Origin: Polyangia bacterium
GTDB taxonomy: Bacteria; Myxococcota_A; Polyangia; Polyangiales; JAUICN01
Reading direction: 5' to 3'
Assembly: GCA_030427835.1 (NCBI GenBank)
Contig: JAUICN010000002.1
Coordinates: forward strand, 310,001-374,000
DNA: 64,000 nt
The stretch's first letter is position 1. Every line of letters begins with the position of its first letter. The position numbers were made by a program, and so were the translations under genes. Below, piece by piece: positions 16,687 through 25,220 of this stretch. The notes below the pieces were generated by a model. It made no database searches and was not told where the DNA came from. It saw only the letters and a program-made list of their open reading frames with translations.

Positions 16687-18114
16687 ATGATGGAACCCTT
16701 GGACGTTGTTCATACCAAGGTGACGTATTTGGATGGCGGTGCCCCCACTGTCACGCTTCGGCGCTGCCGAATCATCGTCACTCGTAAGGGGGAGCAGCAG
16801 GAGCATGTCTTTGAACGGGACAACCTGCTTATCGGCGCATCGGAGGACAATGATCTCTGTATTGACGATGAAACCGTGAGTCGTCAGCACTGCCGCATTC
16901 GATTGGAGGGTGACGAATATGTCATCCAGGATTTGGGATCCACCAACGGAACGTTCGTCAACGGAGTTCGCATCAAGGAGGCCTATCTCGCCCAGGATTG
17001 TCGCGTGTTTTTGGGGAAATCTGAGATGCGCTTTCAACCCGTGGATGAACGGCTGCGTGTGGTGCCCTCCAATAGCGATCGCATGGGGGAGATGATTGGC
17101 CGCCATGCCAAGATGCGTGAGATCTATGCCATCCTAGAAAAGATTGCTCCCACGGACGCCACCATTGTGGTGGAGGGTGAAACCGGAACCGGCAAGGAAG
17201 TGGTTGCGCGTACGGTGCACCAGGAGTCGAAACGCCGTGAGGGGCCGTTTATGGTGTTTGATTGCGGTGCGGTGCCAGCAAATCTGATCGAGAGTGAACT
17301 TTTCGGGCACGAAAAGGGTGCCTTCACGGGGGCCGTTTCCACCCGACAGGGTGTGTTTGAAATGGCCCATGGCGGCACGGTGTTTCTCGATGAATTGGGG
17401 GAACTCGCGTTGGATCTACAGCCCAAGTTGCTGCGTGTGCTGGAGCAACGTGAGGTAAAACGCGTGGGCGGACAAAAGCCGATCAAGGTGGATGTTCGTG
17501 TGGTGGCAGCCACCAACCGGGATCTGGAGGATGAAGTCCGGGGAGGGCGATTCAGGGAGGATTTGTTTTACAGGTTGAGCGTGGTTCGGTTGAAGTTGCC
17601 GCCCCTTCGTGATCGTACGGAGGATATTGCGTTGTTGATTCAGCACTTCCTGAAATCGGGAAACTTCAACCGGGATCGTGGTGGAGAGCAGAAGGTGCGA
17701 AGCATTTCACCTTCTTCCATGGCTCGGCTTTTGGAATATGGGTGGCCAGGCAATGTTCGTGAGCTTCACAACGTGGTCGAACGGGCTGTGAGTTTTGCGG
17801 AATCGACTGTCATTGAATCGGAAGATTTACCCCATCATATTTCCCACAACGAACAGCCCATCGCGGTCATTCCTGAGGATACCCAGGTGGATGCGTTGAA
17901 ATCCCAGAGCCCTTCCATCAATTTGGGAGGGACGTTCAAGAACGCCAAGGAGCAATGGGTGACCGAGTTCGAAAAGGACTACATCACCCATTTGTTGCAG
18001 CGAAACAACAACAATATTTCCCATGCGGCACGGGAAGCGGATATCGACAGGAAGTATTTTCGTAAGCTGATGAAGAAATACGGTATCGGCTCCTACGAGG
18101 CTGAGGAAGCGTAG
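16687..18114 (+). CDS. FHA-domain sigma54-dependent transcriptional activator
   Basis: Enhancer-binding protein controlled by an FHA phosphothreonine-binding domain instead of a receiver. The FHA domain covers about residues 44-114 with SRQH and [12 protein letters not shown]. The AAA+ domain has Walker A GETGTGKE, the sigma54-contacting GAFTGA loop intact, and Walker B-like [10 protein letters not shown] Fis-type helix-turn-helix ends the protein ([27 protein letters not shown]). FHA-sigma54 activators are common in myxobacteria and are thought to read Ser/Thr kinase signals; a kinase is encoded at 28.6 kb. GTG 16681 is an alternative start. The next gene starts within 5 bp of the stop. Confidence 0.95.
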   Translation: MMEPLDVVHTKVTYLDGGAPTVTLRRCRIIVTRKGEQQEHVFERDNLLIGASEDNDLCIDDETVSRQHCRIRLEGDEYVIQDLGSTNGTFVNGVRIKEAYLAQDCRVFLGKSEMRFQPVDERLRVVPSNSDRMGEMIGRHAKMREIYAILEKIAPTDATIVVEGETGTGKEVVARTVHQESKRREGPFMVFDCGAVPANLIESELFGHEKGAFTGAVSTRQGVFEMAHGGTVFLDELGELALDLQPKLLRVLEQREVKRVGGQKPIKVDVRVVAATNRDLEDEVRGGRFREDLFYRLSVVRLKLPPLRDRTEDIALLIQHFLKSGNFNRDRGGEQKVRSISPSSMARLLEYGWPGNVRELHNVVERAVSFAESTVIESEDLPHHISHNEQPIAVIPEDTQVDALKSQSPSINLGGTFKNAKEQWVTEFEKDYITHLLQRNNNNISHAAREADIDRKYFRKLMKKYGIGSYEAEEA

Positions 18115-18118
18115 ATTG

Positions 18119-18568
18119 ATGTACAAGCGTGTCTTACTCCCTACTGACTTTTCGTTGGCGTCTGAGCTGGCGGCGGAAACCGCCGCGTTGGAAGCCCAGT
18201 TGCACGGCGCGGAGGTTCACCTTCTCTACGTAATGGTCACGGCCCCCTTTGCACCGGTGGAGAAGGATCCGCAGACCGACCAGGCCCAAATTGAACCGGA
18301 AATCCAAGCCACGATTCATGGGGAGCTGGAACGCATACGCAGGGAGAAATTGAGTGATATTTCCCAGGTGAAGCTGGCCACGGCGGTGGCAAGAAACGCC
18401 GCGTTGGGCATTTGTGACTACGCAGAACAGCAGCAGGCCGATCTCATCATCATGGCAAAGCGGGGTCGGAGCGGCCTTTCTAGAACCCTGATTGGTGGCG
18501 TGACCGAAAAGGTGGTTCGGCACGCACCCTGTGCAGTGCTGACCTTCCGCACGAAAGCTTACGAGTAG
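18119..18568 (+). CDS. Universal stress protein UspA family
   Basis: A 149-residue single-domain Usp. It starts KRVLLPTDFSLASE, the usual first strand and helix, and has the ATP-binding signature GRSGLSRTLIGGVTEKV (G-2x-G-9x-G-T type) followed by APCAVLTF. Usp proteins with this motif bind ATP and act in stress survival. The ATG at 18119 is four bases past the stop of the sigma54 activator, suggesting one operon; TTG 18116 is an alternative start. Confidence 0.92.
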   Translation: MYKRVLLPTDFSLASELAAETAALEAQLHGAEVHLLYVMVTAPFAPVEKDPQTDQAQIEPEIQATIHGELERIRREKLSDISQVKLATAVARNAALGICDYAEQQQADLIIMAKRGRSGLSRTLIGGVTEKVVRHAPCAVLTFRTKAYE

Positions 18569-18580
18569 TCGGGCCCGGCT

Positions 18581-18614
18581 GGGTTGCCGGTGTGGGTTGC
18601 CGGTGTGGGTTGCC
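18581..18614. repeat. 13-bp tandem repeat, intergenic
   Basis: Two perfect copies of GGGTTGCCGGTGT plus a partial third lie between the universal stress gene and the PrsW-like gene. Confidence 0.8.
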
Positions 18615-18644
18615 TTGCCGGGTAGGGTATGATCTGCGAGTTCT

Positions 18645-20240
18645 ATGCCGATGCCTCACCTACAAAAAGGGCCCTGCTGTGTTTGTGGCAAGGCGGCCGG
18701 GTCCATGCCGCTTGGGGGCCGTTTCTACTGCGCGCCGCACCGGGTGGAGGCCCTGCGTTCCATCCAGTTTAGTTGGGGGCGTTCAGGCCTGGTGGAGATT
18801 GTTGCACTGGTGGGTTTTGTAACCCTGGCTTCCCTTTGGGGGTACGGGGCCCTGGTAGGGCACACCGCACCGGACGCGCTTCCCACCACCCTTCTAACGG
18901 GCATTTTGCTAGCCTTTGTGCCCACTGCCATTTGGATGCGCTACGTGTACCGGCTCGATCGACTTGAGCCAGAACCCAAATGGGTGGTTGCGGGTGTGGG
19001 CGCATTGGGGGCGCTTTTGGCCATGGCAGTGGCCGTTCCCGTGGCCCGTCAGTTTTTTGAAACCCAGGCCTGGCAGCACCGGTCGGTGCTTTCCGAAGCC
19101 GTCGCGATGGTGATGGTCGATGGGGTACTGCAGCAGCTTTGTACCTTTGCTGCGGTACGTTTTACGGTTTTTCTGACAGACGAGTTTGATGATCCGATCG
19201 ACGGCGTGGTTTATGCAACGGCGGCCGCATTGGGGGTGGTCACGGTCACCAACGTGGACTTTGTATTGTCCCATCAGGGTGTTCTTCCCCTGGAGGGGGC
19301 CACGCGACTGGCGTCCCATGCCCTGGTGCACGTGGCTGCCGCGGCGGTGCTTGGGTATGGAATGGGTCGTTCTAGGTTTGCATCAGATCACCGTGTTCTG
19401 GGTCGTGGTGAACTTTGGAGTGTGCTTGGTTTGGTGGGCTCGATTCTAGTCAATGGTTTCGCCAAATTGGGCGCGACGTTTGCGGGGATCGATGGTGGGG
19501 ACGTTTCTCCGTGGGTGATGTTGTCGGTGTCTTTGGTGAGTGCACTGGTGGTGCTCTTGTTGGTGGATCGCCTGATCCTTCAGCTGACGCGTGAGGCACT
19601 CACCGTAGGTGTTGTCCCTGCGGAAGATAGCGATGGAGTTCCTGGGGTTGGGATCATGCGGATGTTTCCCCGCTGGCTTGGGTGGAGTGCGGCCCCTGTG
19701 GCCGTGCTGGGAATGGCGGGCGCCTGGGCCCACGTTGCCACGAGTATGAGCCCTCCCAAGAGCATTCAAGCATTGGATGGGTTGGTTTCGCTTACCCTTC
19801 CTGGTGGGTGGACTGCGGATATGACGGAGGAGGGGGTTTTTGCACAGCGCCCGTCCCTGGGGGAGCACACCCCTGAGGTGCATCTCGAACAGATGGAGGT
19901 GCCGAGTCACATGTCCGAGGACCTTTTTGTGAGTGTTGCTCGGGCGAAACGGGAACGATCCCTAGCGACTCAGCACCTGGGGTATCGGGTGCTTGAGGTG
20001 GAGACCGTAACCCTTCTGGGTCAGGAAGATGCCACCCGTGCCCACTACGCGTTGGTCCGTTTGCCCCCGCTCGATACCCCTCGCGCCCTGCCGTGGGTGG
20101 TGCTGGGTACCGATACGTATGTTCCGCTTCGGGGTCGTGGAGTGATTCGTGTAATTACGACCCAGGATGCCTACAGTTTGGAGCAGACCGAGGAAGTGGA
20201 ACGGATTGTACGCTCCCTGGATCTTGTGGGTGTGCCGTGA
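18645..20240 (+). CDS. PrsW-like multispanning membrane protein with altered catalytic site
   Basis: A 531-residue protein. Residues 10-33 form a small Cys/His motif (CCVCGK...FYCAPH) that may bind zinc. Eight or so membrane segments follow, with the PrsW landmarks LEPEPKW at 108-113, DDPIDGVVYATAAALG at 182-197 and SHALVH at 224-229. In PrsW glutamic proteases the conserved EExxK precedes the DG motif; the aligned position reads QQLCT (163-167), and the later LEN Glu is Thr (VTN). Both catalytic Glu are therefore absent. The C-terminal 160 residues are a soluble domain (LDGLVSLTLPGGWTADM...). The stop overlaps the next gene (GTGA). Catalytically inactive by my reading. Confidence 0.75.
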   Translation: MPMPHLQKGPCCVCGKAAGSMPLGGRFYCAPHRVEALRSIQFSWGRSGLVEIVALVGFVTLASLWGYGALVGHTAPDALPTTLLTGILLAFVPTAIWMRYVYRLDRLEPEPKWVVAGVGALGALLAMAVAVPVARQFFETQAWQHRSVLSEAVAMVMVDGVLQQLCTFAAVRFTVFLTDEFDDPIDGVVYATAAALGVVTVTNVDFVLSHQGVLPLEGATRLASHALVHVAAAAVLGYGMGRSRFASDHRVLGRGELWSVLGLVGSILVNGFAKLGATFAGIDGGDVSPWVMLSVSLVSALVVLLLVDRLILQLTREALTVGVVPAEDSDGVPGVGIMRMFPRWLGWSAAPVAVLGMAGAWAHVATSMSPPKSIQALDGLVSLTLPGGWTADMTEEGVFAQRPSLGEHTPEVHLEQMEVPSHMSEDLFVSVARAKRERSLATQHLGYRVLEVETVTLLGQEDATRAHYALVRLPPLDTPRALPWVVLGTDTYVPLRGRGVIRVITTQDAYSLEQTEEVERIVRSLDLVGVP

Positions 20241-21847
20241 GGGGTGGATTTGGTTTTGGCATTGTCACCGCAGGCAGGCCTGTGCGGTGGCGAGTGTGTC
20301 TTGTGTTATTGTGCCTACCGTTCTTTTTGAGGAGTGAGGATGTTCGCGGCCAGGAGCTGGAACTTGCGGATCTTCAGGCGGGGGTTCGTGCTTCTGTGCG
20401 TATTGTTTCCACAGGTGATCAGTCCCACGTGGGCACTGGCGTGATTGTTCATCCAAGGGGGTTGGTTCTCACCACCTATGATTCGGTGGGATACCTGCGC
20501 GCTGCACCGGGTGTGCTGCCTGGTTCCCTGCGTTCTGGTTCCCTGCGCTCTGGGGACAACGAATACATTCTCATGGCGTCCAATCGTTTGGGTGAACCTG
20601 CACAGGCCCGATGGGTGGCGGAAGTGGTGCAGGGGGATCTTCATCAGAACTTTGCCTTGTTGCTTGTGCGGTCCGATTTGCAGGGGCGCTCCCTAGGTTC
20701 GGGTACACGTTTGCCCTTTGTTCCGTTGGCCAAGGGAACTGGATCGGGGCCCCTGCGGGTGGGTGCTCCCACATGGCTTTTTGGGTTCTCGGAGCGGAGC
20801 GCGGGGGCCCAGGTGCATCGTCGTTCTGTGGCGCGAAGAACCCGTGATGGGCTTGATGAACTGCTCACCTATCAGTTGGATGAAGGGCTTCCTTCGGGGC
20901 TGTCCGGCGGTCTTGCGGTGGATTCGAAAGGCAGTTTGGTTGGGTTGGTAGCTCCCCGTGTGGATTCTGGGGTGGGTGGCGCAGTGGGCCAGGGAGAGTC
21001 CATTCATGTGCAGCCCCTGTCGCGGATCAACCCGGTTTGGAAACGACGGGTGGTTCGCGGACAGGTCGGAACGCCTCGGTTGGGCGCTGAACGGTTGGTG
21101 CAGGGCTATTCCTATGAGGGTGTGCTCGCTGGTCAGGGAAGTCATTCGGTTCATTTCTACGGGCTTCCCGCACGGGCAGACGGATCAGGAGACCGCATAC
21201 TTCACGTGGATCCCCCATTTCAGATCACCGTGCTGGATAGGAAGGGGAGCGTTCTTCAGGCTGCGAATGGCCGGCTTGTGGTACCGGAGGGAGCCGCTGT
21301 GGTTGGGGTGGACAATTCCACGAAGATTCGAGGGTCGGGCACCTACCGAATCTGGATTGCGGGGGCCACAGAGGGTGGCGCTGAGGGCGAAGACGAAGTG
21401 CCCCCGCTTTTGAACCTGGATGAGGGGGCCATGCGGGACCTGGCCACTTCCAACGAGTTCGCGGACACGGATCTGGGAGACGGCGCGCGCGTGGCAGGTA
21501 CGTCTCGTTTTGATCAGGGGGCCAATGCATGGGGATCCCTGCATGATGCGGCCACCGGCCGCCCATTGACGACAGGTCGCATTGTGGTTGCACGGCCAGG
21601 AACGTTCATGCGCGATCATTTGACCGCTTATCTGACGGGGCGGATCACGGAACGGGAGTTTCGGGAACCGTTGCTGGGGCGTGCCCGGGTAGATTTCAGG
21701 GGGCGGTTTGATATTCCGGGTCTTCCCGAACAACGGGTATACCCTGCAGCAGCCTTTGCTCCCGGGTATCGTCCTGCTTTTTTTGAGGTGCGTACCCGCC
21801 CTGGGCTGGATGACATCTACCTGGGGCGTATTCGCCTCACGCGATAG
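20237..21847 (+). CDS. Exported trypsin/HtrA-like protein with an incomplete catalytic triad
   Basis: A 536-residue protein with a signal peptide (VRWRVCLVLLCLPFFLRSEDVRG). Residues 50-245 align with HtrA-type serine proteases: VGTGVIVHPRGLVLTTYDSV, HQNFALLLV, LPSGLSGGLAVDSKGSLVGLV. The His position reads Asp82 (TTYDSV in place of TNxHVV), the Asp position Asn138, and only Ser223 is kept. A beta domain (about 290-410) resembles pre-peptidase C-terminal folds, and the end (ARVDFRGRFDIPGL...) resembles a carboxypeptidase-regulatory domain. GTG 20237 overlaps the stop of the PrsW-like gene, so the two are co-translated. Probably a binding or scaffold protein, not a protease. Confidence 0.75.
   Translation: MRGGFGFGIVTAGRPVRWRVCLVLLCLPFFLRSEDVRGQELELADLQAGVRASVRIVSTGDQSHVGTGVIVHPRGLVLTTYDSVGYLRAAPGVLPGSLRSGSLRSGDNEYILMASNRLGEPAQARWVAEVVQGDLHQNFALLLVRSDLQGRSLGSGTRLPFVPLAKGTGSGPLRVGAPTWLFGFSERSAGAQVHRRSVARRTRDGLDELLTYQLDEGLPSGLSGGLAVDSKGSLVGLVAPRVDSGVGGAVGQGESIHVQPLSRINPVWKRRVVRGQVGTPRLGAERLVQGYSYEGVLAGQGSHSVHFYGLPARADGSGDRILHVDPPFQITVLDRKGSVLQAANGRLVVPEGAAVVGVDNSTKIRGSGTYRIWIAGATEGGAEGEDEVPPLLNLDEGAMRDLATSNEFADTDLGDGARVAGTSRFDQGANAWGSLHDAATGRPLTTGRIVVARPGTFMRDHLTAYLTGRITEREFREPLLGRARVDFRGRFDIPGLPEQRVYPAAAFAPGYRPAFFEVRTRPGLDDIYLGRIRLTR
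20521..20550. repeat. 15-bp direct repeat x2 in the HtrA-like gene
   Basis: TGGTTCCCTGCGTTC and TGGTTCCCTGCGCTC encode two successive Gly-Ser-Leu-Arg-Ser units in the pseudoprotease domain. Confidence 0.8.
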
Positions 21848-21883
21848 TTCGTAAACTGGGTCACTGCCAACTCCCGAAGTGGT

Positions 21884-22627
21884 CTAGGAGTAGCCCAGTA
21901 CCAGGCCACGGGTGAGTACGTACCATCCATCCACGGCTACGAAGAGCAGCAACTTAAACGGTAGGGATACCGTGGTGGGCGAAAGCATGTGCATGCCCAG
22001 TGCCAGGAGAAGGTTGGCCACGACCATGTCGACGATAAGAAATGGGATGAAGATGAAGAAACCCATTTGAAAAGCTTCCTTGAGTTCGGTGATCAGGAAG
22101 GCAGGAAGAGCCACCATGAAGTCGGTCTCTTCGATGGAGGAGTGTGGGGTAGCCTTTGCACTATTGTTTGAGCCCCGGGGCTGTCGTCCACGTTGGGCAA
22201 GGCTTGCGAACAGCGCCCGTTCTCGGGCTCCGGAGTTGCGCACGAGGAAGTCCCGTATGGGTTCCTTTCCCTTGTCCCATTTTTCCCAAAGGGCGGTGAA
22301 ATCTAGATCCTGGTTGTTGCTCGACTTCGAGGACCCTGATTTCGAAGGAATCTTCGCGCCGGAAACCCCCGCAACAACAGATTGGGCGCTGAGCCCCCCG
22401 GCCTGGTCGGAGGCATCGAGGAAAACGGGATACATGATGTAGAGCGACAGCAGCGCGGAGAGTGCGGTGACCACGGTGCCGGATGGAACCTGGCCTGTGC
22501 CCATGGCGTTGCGGAGAATGGAGAAAACAACCGACAGTTTGACGAAGCTTGTTCCCACCATGAATGCAAAGGGTACCAGGGCCAAAAGGCCGAGCAGCAG
22601 AAGTGTGGAGAGGGTAGGCGATGCCAT
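21884..22627 (-). CDS. SctR/FliP-type export gate protein of a type III secretion system
   Basis: A 247-residue inner-membrane protein. N-terminal segments (LLLLGLLALVPFAFMVGTSFVKLSVVFSILRNAMG) and the C-terminal block IPFLIVDMVVANLLLALGMHMLSPTTVSLPFKLLLFVAVDGW are hallmarks of SctR/FliP. It lacks the cleaved signal peptide of many FliP proteins, and MLSPTT in place of the flagellar MLPPVT also favours SctR. The loop between the second and third membrane segments (residues 85-165) is longer than usual and Ser/Asn-rich. It lies at the end of a minus-strand run after a FliO-like gene. No other export-apparatus gene is within the window. Confidence 0.88.
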   Translation of the reverse strand: MASPTLSTLLLLGLLALVPFAFMVGTSFVKLSVVFSILRNAMGTGQVPSGTVVTALSALLSLYIMYPVFLDASDQAGGLSAQSVVAGVSGAKIPSKSGSSKSSNNQDLDFTALWEKWDKGKEPIRDFLVRNSGARERALFASLAQRGRQPRGSNNSAKATPHSSIEETDFMVALPAFLITELKEAFQMGFFIFIPFLIVDMVVANLLLALGMHMLSPTTVSLPFKLLLFVAVDGWYVLTRGLVLGYS

Positions 22628-22673
22628 GGTTTAGAAGATGGTGTGGTTCCCTGTGTTTTCAAGTGGACGGGAT

Positions 22674-23024
22674 TCAATCCGTCGGGGAGGGATCGGCGCT
22701 GGATTCTGGCCCGTTCGGTGTTGATTCTGATCGGAGCAGGGTGGGTGGCCCACTTGCGCCGGTGCCCACGAGCAGCTCCTCGTTGTCGACCTGGATTCGC
22801 CATATGGAATGCTTGGCGTCCAGCGGAAGCTTTTCAAGAACTTTCATGGTGCTGGAGGTGTGTCCCTTGGCGTGTAGCCAGCGCAGGTTGCCCATGCCGT
22901 GCTTTGCGCCCCACTTCAGGACTATCCAAGCGAGCAAGCAGATCGCCACCAGAGACAGCAGTATTTGCAGTAGATCCCAGCCGTAACCTTCGGGAAACCA
23001 ACCCTGCTGTGCGACCTCAGGCAC
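22674..23024 (-). CDS. FliO-like membrane protein
   Basis: A 116-residue protein with one membrane segment (LLQILLSLVAICLLAWIVLKWGA, about 18-40) and a cytoplasmic part reading MKVLEKLPLDAKHSIWRIQVDNEELLVGTGASG, which matches the FliO pattern of a short Lys-rich beta domain. FliO assists FliP assembly in flagella. It is 46 bp upstream of the SctR/FliP gene on the same strand, which supports the call. The tail is Ser/Pro-rich. Similarity is short, so moderate confidence. A start near 22837 in another frame is a shadow. Confidence 0.65.
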   Translation of the reverse strand: MPEVAQQGWFPEGYGWDLLQILLSLVAICLLAWIVLKWGAKHGMGNLRWLHAKGHTSSTMKVLEKLPLDAKHSIWRIQVDNEELLVGTGASGPPTLLRSESTPNGPESSADPSPTD

Positions 23025-23030
23025 GCCTAT

Positions 23031-25136
23031 TTACAGTACCGATTGGCTCAGAAGTTCGACCACGTCCAGTTGGGCGATCTCTTCTTCTTTTTCGTAGGCC
23101 TTGAGGCCGTCGGTGAGCATGGTCATGCAGAAGGGGCAGCCGCTGGCGACCGTGTCTGCGCCAGTGTCGAGCAGTTGTAGGGTGCGTTTTTTGTTCACCC
23201 GGTTTTCGTTCTGCTCTTCCATCCACATTTGGGCACCGCCCGCGCCGCAGCAAAGCCCCTTGCTTCGGTTAGCGTTTTCTACCTCTACCAGTTCCACCCC
23301 TGGAATGGATGAGAGTACCTCCCGGGGGGATTCGTAGACGTTGTTGTAGCGGCCGAGGTAACAGCTGTCGTGAAAGGCCACTTTCGCTTGGACGGACTTT
23401 TCGGGCACGAGCTTTCCTCGGGCGATGAGGCCGTTGAGAAACTCCGTGTGGTGGACCACGTCGAACTTACCACCGAAGTCCGGGTATTCGTTGGCCAGCG
23501 TGTTGAAACAGTGGGGGCAGGTGGTGACGATGGTCTTCTTGCCAACACCGTAACCATTCATGGTTTCGACATTTTGCTCTGCCAACATCTGAAAGAGGTA
23601 TTCGTTGCCCGCGCGCCGTGCGGGGTCACCGGTGCAGGTTTCCTCGGAACCAAGGATTGCAAAATCCACCTCGGCTTTCTTGAGTAGCTTGGCCATGGAC
23701 TTGGCGGTTTTCTGGGCACGCATGTCGTAGCTGGCGGCACAGCCCACCCAATAGAGTACGGCGGCGTCCGGGTGGTCGGCGATCAGGGGAATCTCTTCGC
23801 CATCGGCCCAGTTGCCACGATCCATGGCGGATTGGTTCCAGGGGTTGCCGTTGGTTTCCATTCCCATGAAGGGGCGTTGCAGTTCGGCGGGCATTTCTCC
23901 CTGCATCATGACCTGGTCCCGGCGCATGCCGACGATCTTGTCCACGTAGGAGATCATGACGGGGCATTGTTCCTCGCAGGCGCCGCAGGTGGTGCAACCC
24001 CAGATGACATCGGGGTTGATGATCCCTGGGATGAGTTCGATGCCCTGTTCGGCACGGAAGTAGGCGTCCGCGGGGGGCTTGGGGAAGGTGTGAATTTCCT
24101 CTTTTTCACCGATGGGCGGGTTCGCATTGGCCCATTCAAAGGGCTCTTCTCCCGTGAGTGCGGCTTCGGCGTCGTACAGGTTGTCGCGCAGGGCAAGCGT
24201 GAGGTGCTTCGGGGAGAGTTTTTTGTCGGTGGTGTAGGCGGGGCAGTTGTCGCTGCATCGGCCACATTCGGTGCAGGTGTAGAGGTCAAGGATTTGGGCC
24301 CAGGATAGGTCGGTGACCTTGGAAATGCCGATGGGCTCGTCGCGTTCCACTTTGCCTTCCAAGTCCTCCACGTTGGGTAGGGCGCCCCTGGGGGTGCGAT
24401 CCCGTACGAAGACGTTGGGAATGGCGGTGATGATGTGGAAGTGCTTTGAGAAGGGCAGGATGTTGAGAAAGATGAGTACCAGGGCGATGTGCACCCAGAA
24501 TCCTGCGTGGGCCATGACGGTCAGGAGGCTTTCATCCAACCCTTGAAACAGAAAGGAGAGGCTCGAACCCAACCATTCGGCATGGAGGTGCAGGGGTTCG
24601 CCGGTCACCCGGGATTGCAACACAAACCAGGCGCCGTCATACACGGCATCTGCGATCATCATGGTGCCAATGATGCCAAGTATGACCAGGCCTTCGGTGC
24701 TGAGGGTCATGCGTTGGGATTTGACGACCGCTCGCAGGTACACGAAGGCGCCCACTCCTGCGAGCACCATGGCGATTACCGTATCCTTGGCGAAGCCGTA
24801 GAGTTGGCCCAGAAGCGATTCCTGGCCCAGGATTCCCCAGAAGTCGAAGTAGGGGTCGTACCCGCGGGCGGCGAGCATTAGACTTCGAATGGTAAGTACC
24901 TGGAAGCCTACGAAAATCATGATGTGGGCCACGCCCGCGAGGCGGTACTTGGGCATCTTCAGTTGGCCAAACGCGTACACCACGGTGTCGCGAATGCGGC
25001 CCATCAGTTCGCCGTCTGCCAGGGTGAAACGGGGCTCGGGCACGCCGACCGTAAGCTGCCGCCATCGCCGGGCTGCCGACCATGCAAAGAAACCCAATGT
25101 TCCGAAGAACAGCAATGTCATGTAAACGGGACCCAC
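23031..25136 (-). CDS. Membrane-bound iron-sulfur oxidoreductase, HdrD/GlpC-like
   Basis: A 701-residue protein. The N-terminal 260 residues have about six membrane segments of the nitrate-reductase-gamma/HdrE type. Two 4Fe-4S clusters follow: CTECGRCSDNCPAY and CTTCGACEEQCPVM. Two cysteine-rich CCG domains come last: VGCAASYD..TCPHCFN and CYLGRYNN..LCCGAGGAQMW..GCPFCMTM. Such proteins move electrons between a quinone pool and a soluble partner, often linked to acyl-CoA or lactate oxidation; here no etfAB or lldE is adjacent. A gap of 6 bp separates it from the FliO-like gene downstream. Substrate unknown. Confidence 0.9.
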   Translation of the reverse strand: MGPVYMTLLFFGTLGFFAWSAARRWRQLTVGVPEPRFTLADGELMGRIRDTVVYAFGQLKMPKYRLAGVAHIMIFVGFQVLTIRSLMLAARGYDPYFDFWGILGQESLLGQLYGFAKDTVIAMVLAGVGAFVYLRAVVKSQRMTLSTEGLVILGIIGTMMIADAVYDGAWFVLQSRVTGEPLHLHAEWLGSSLSFLFQGLDESLLTVMAHAGFWVHIALVLIFLNILPFSKHFHIITAIPNVFVRDRTPRGALPNVEDLEGKVERDEPIGISKVTDLSWAQILDLYTCTECGRCSDNCPAYTTDKKLSPKHLTLALRDNLYDAEAALTGEEPFEWANANPPIGEKEEIHTFPKPPADAYFRAEQGIELIPGIINPDVIWGCTTCGACEEQCPVMISYVDKIVGMRRDQVMMQGEMPAELQRPFMGMETNGNPWNQSAMDRGNWADGEEIPLIADHPDAAVLYWVGCAASYDMRAQKTAKSMAKLLKKAEVDFAILGSEETCTGDPARRAGNEYLFQMLAEQNVETMNGYGVGKKTIVTTCPHCFNTLANEYPDFGGKFDVVHHTEFLNGLIARGKLVPEKSVQAKVAFHDSCYLGRYNNVYESPREVLSSIPGVELVEVENANRSKGLCCGAGGAQMWMEEQNENRVNKKRTLQLLDTGADTVASGCPFCMTMLTDGLKAYEKEEEIAQLDVVELLSQSVL

Positions 25137-25220
25137 GTGACCTCCTTAAATCGTCTGGCTGATTGCCTGGCCGCCCTGTCGTCAGACTGGGTCGTCAGGC
25201 TCGTTTGTTACTGTGAGTGG

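Noticed and set aside
21884-25136. A complete type III secretion locus
   Set aside because: Only SctR and a FliO-like gene are present; the other genes of the run are a redox enzyme and a regulator.
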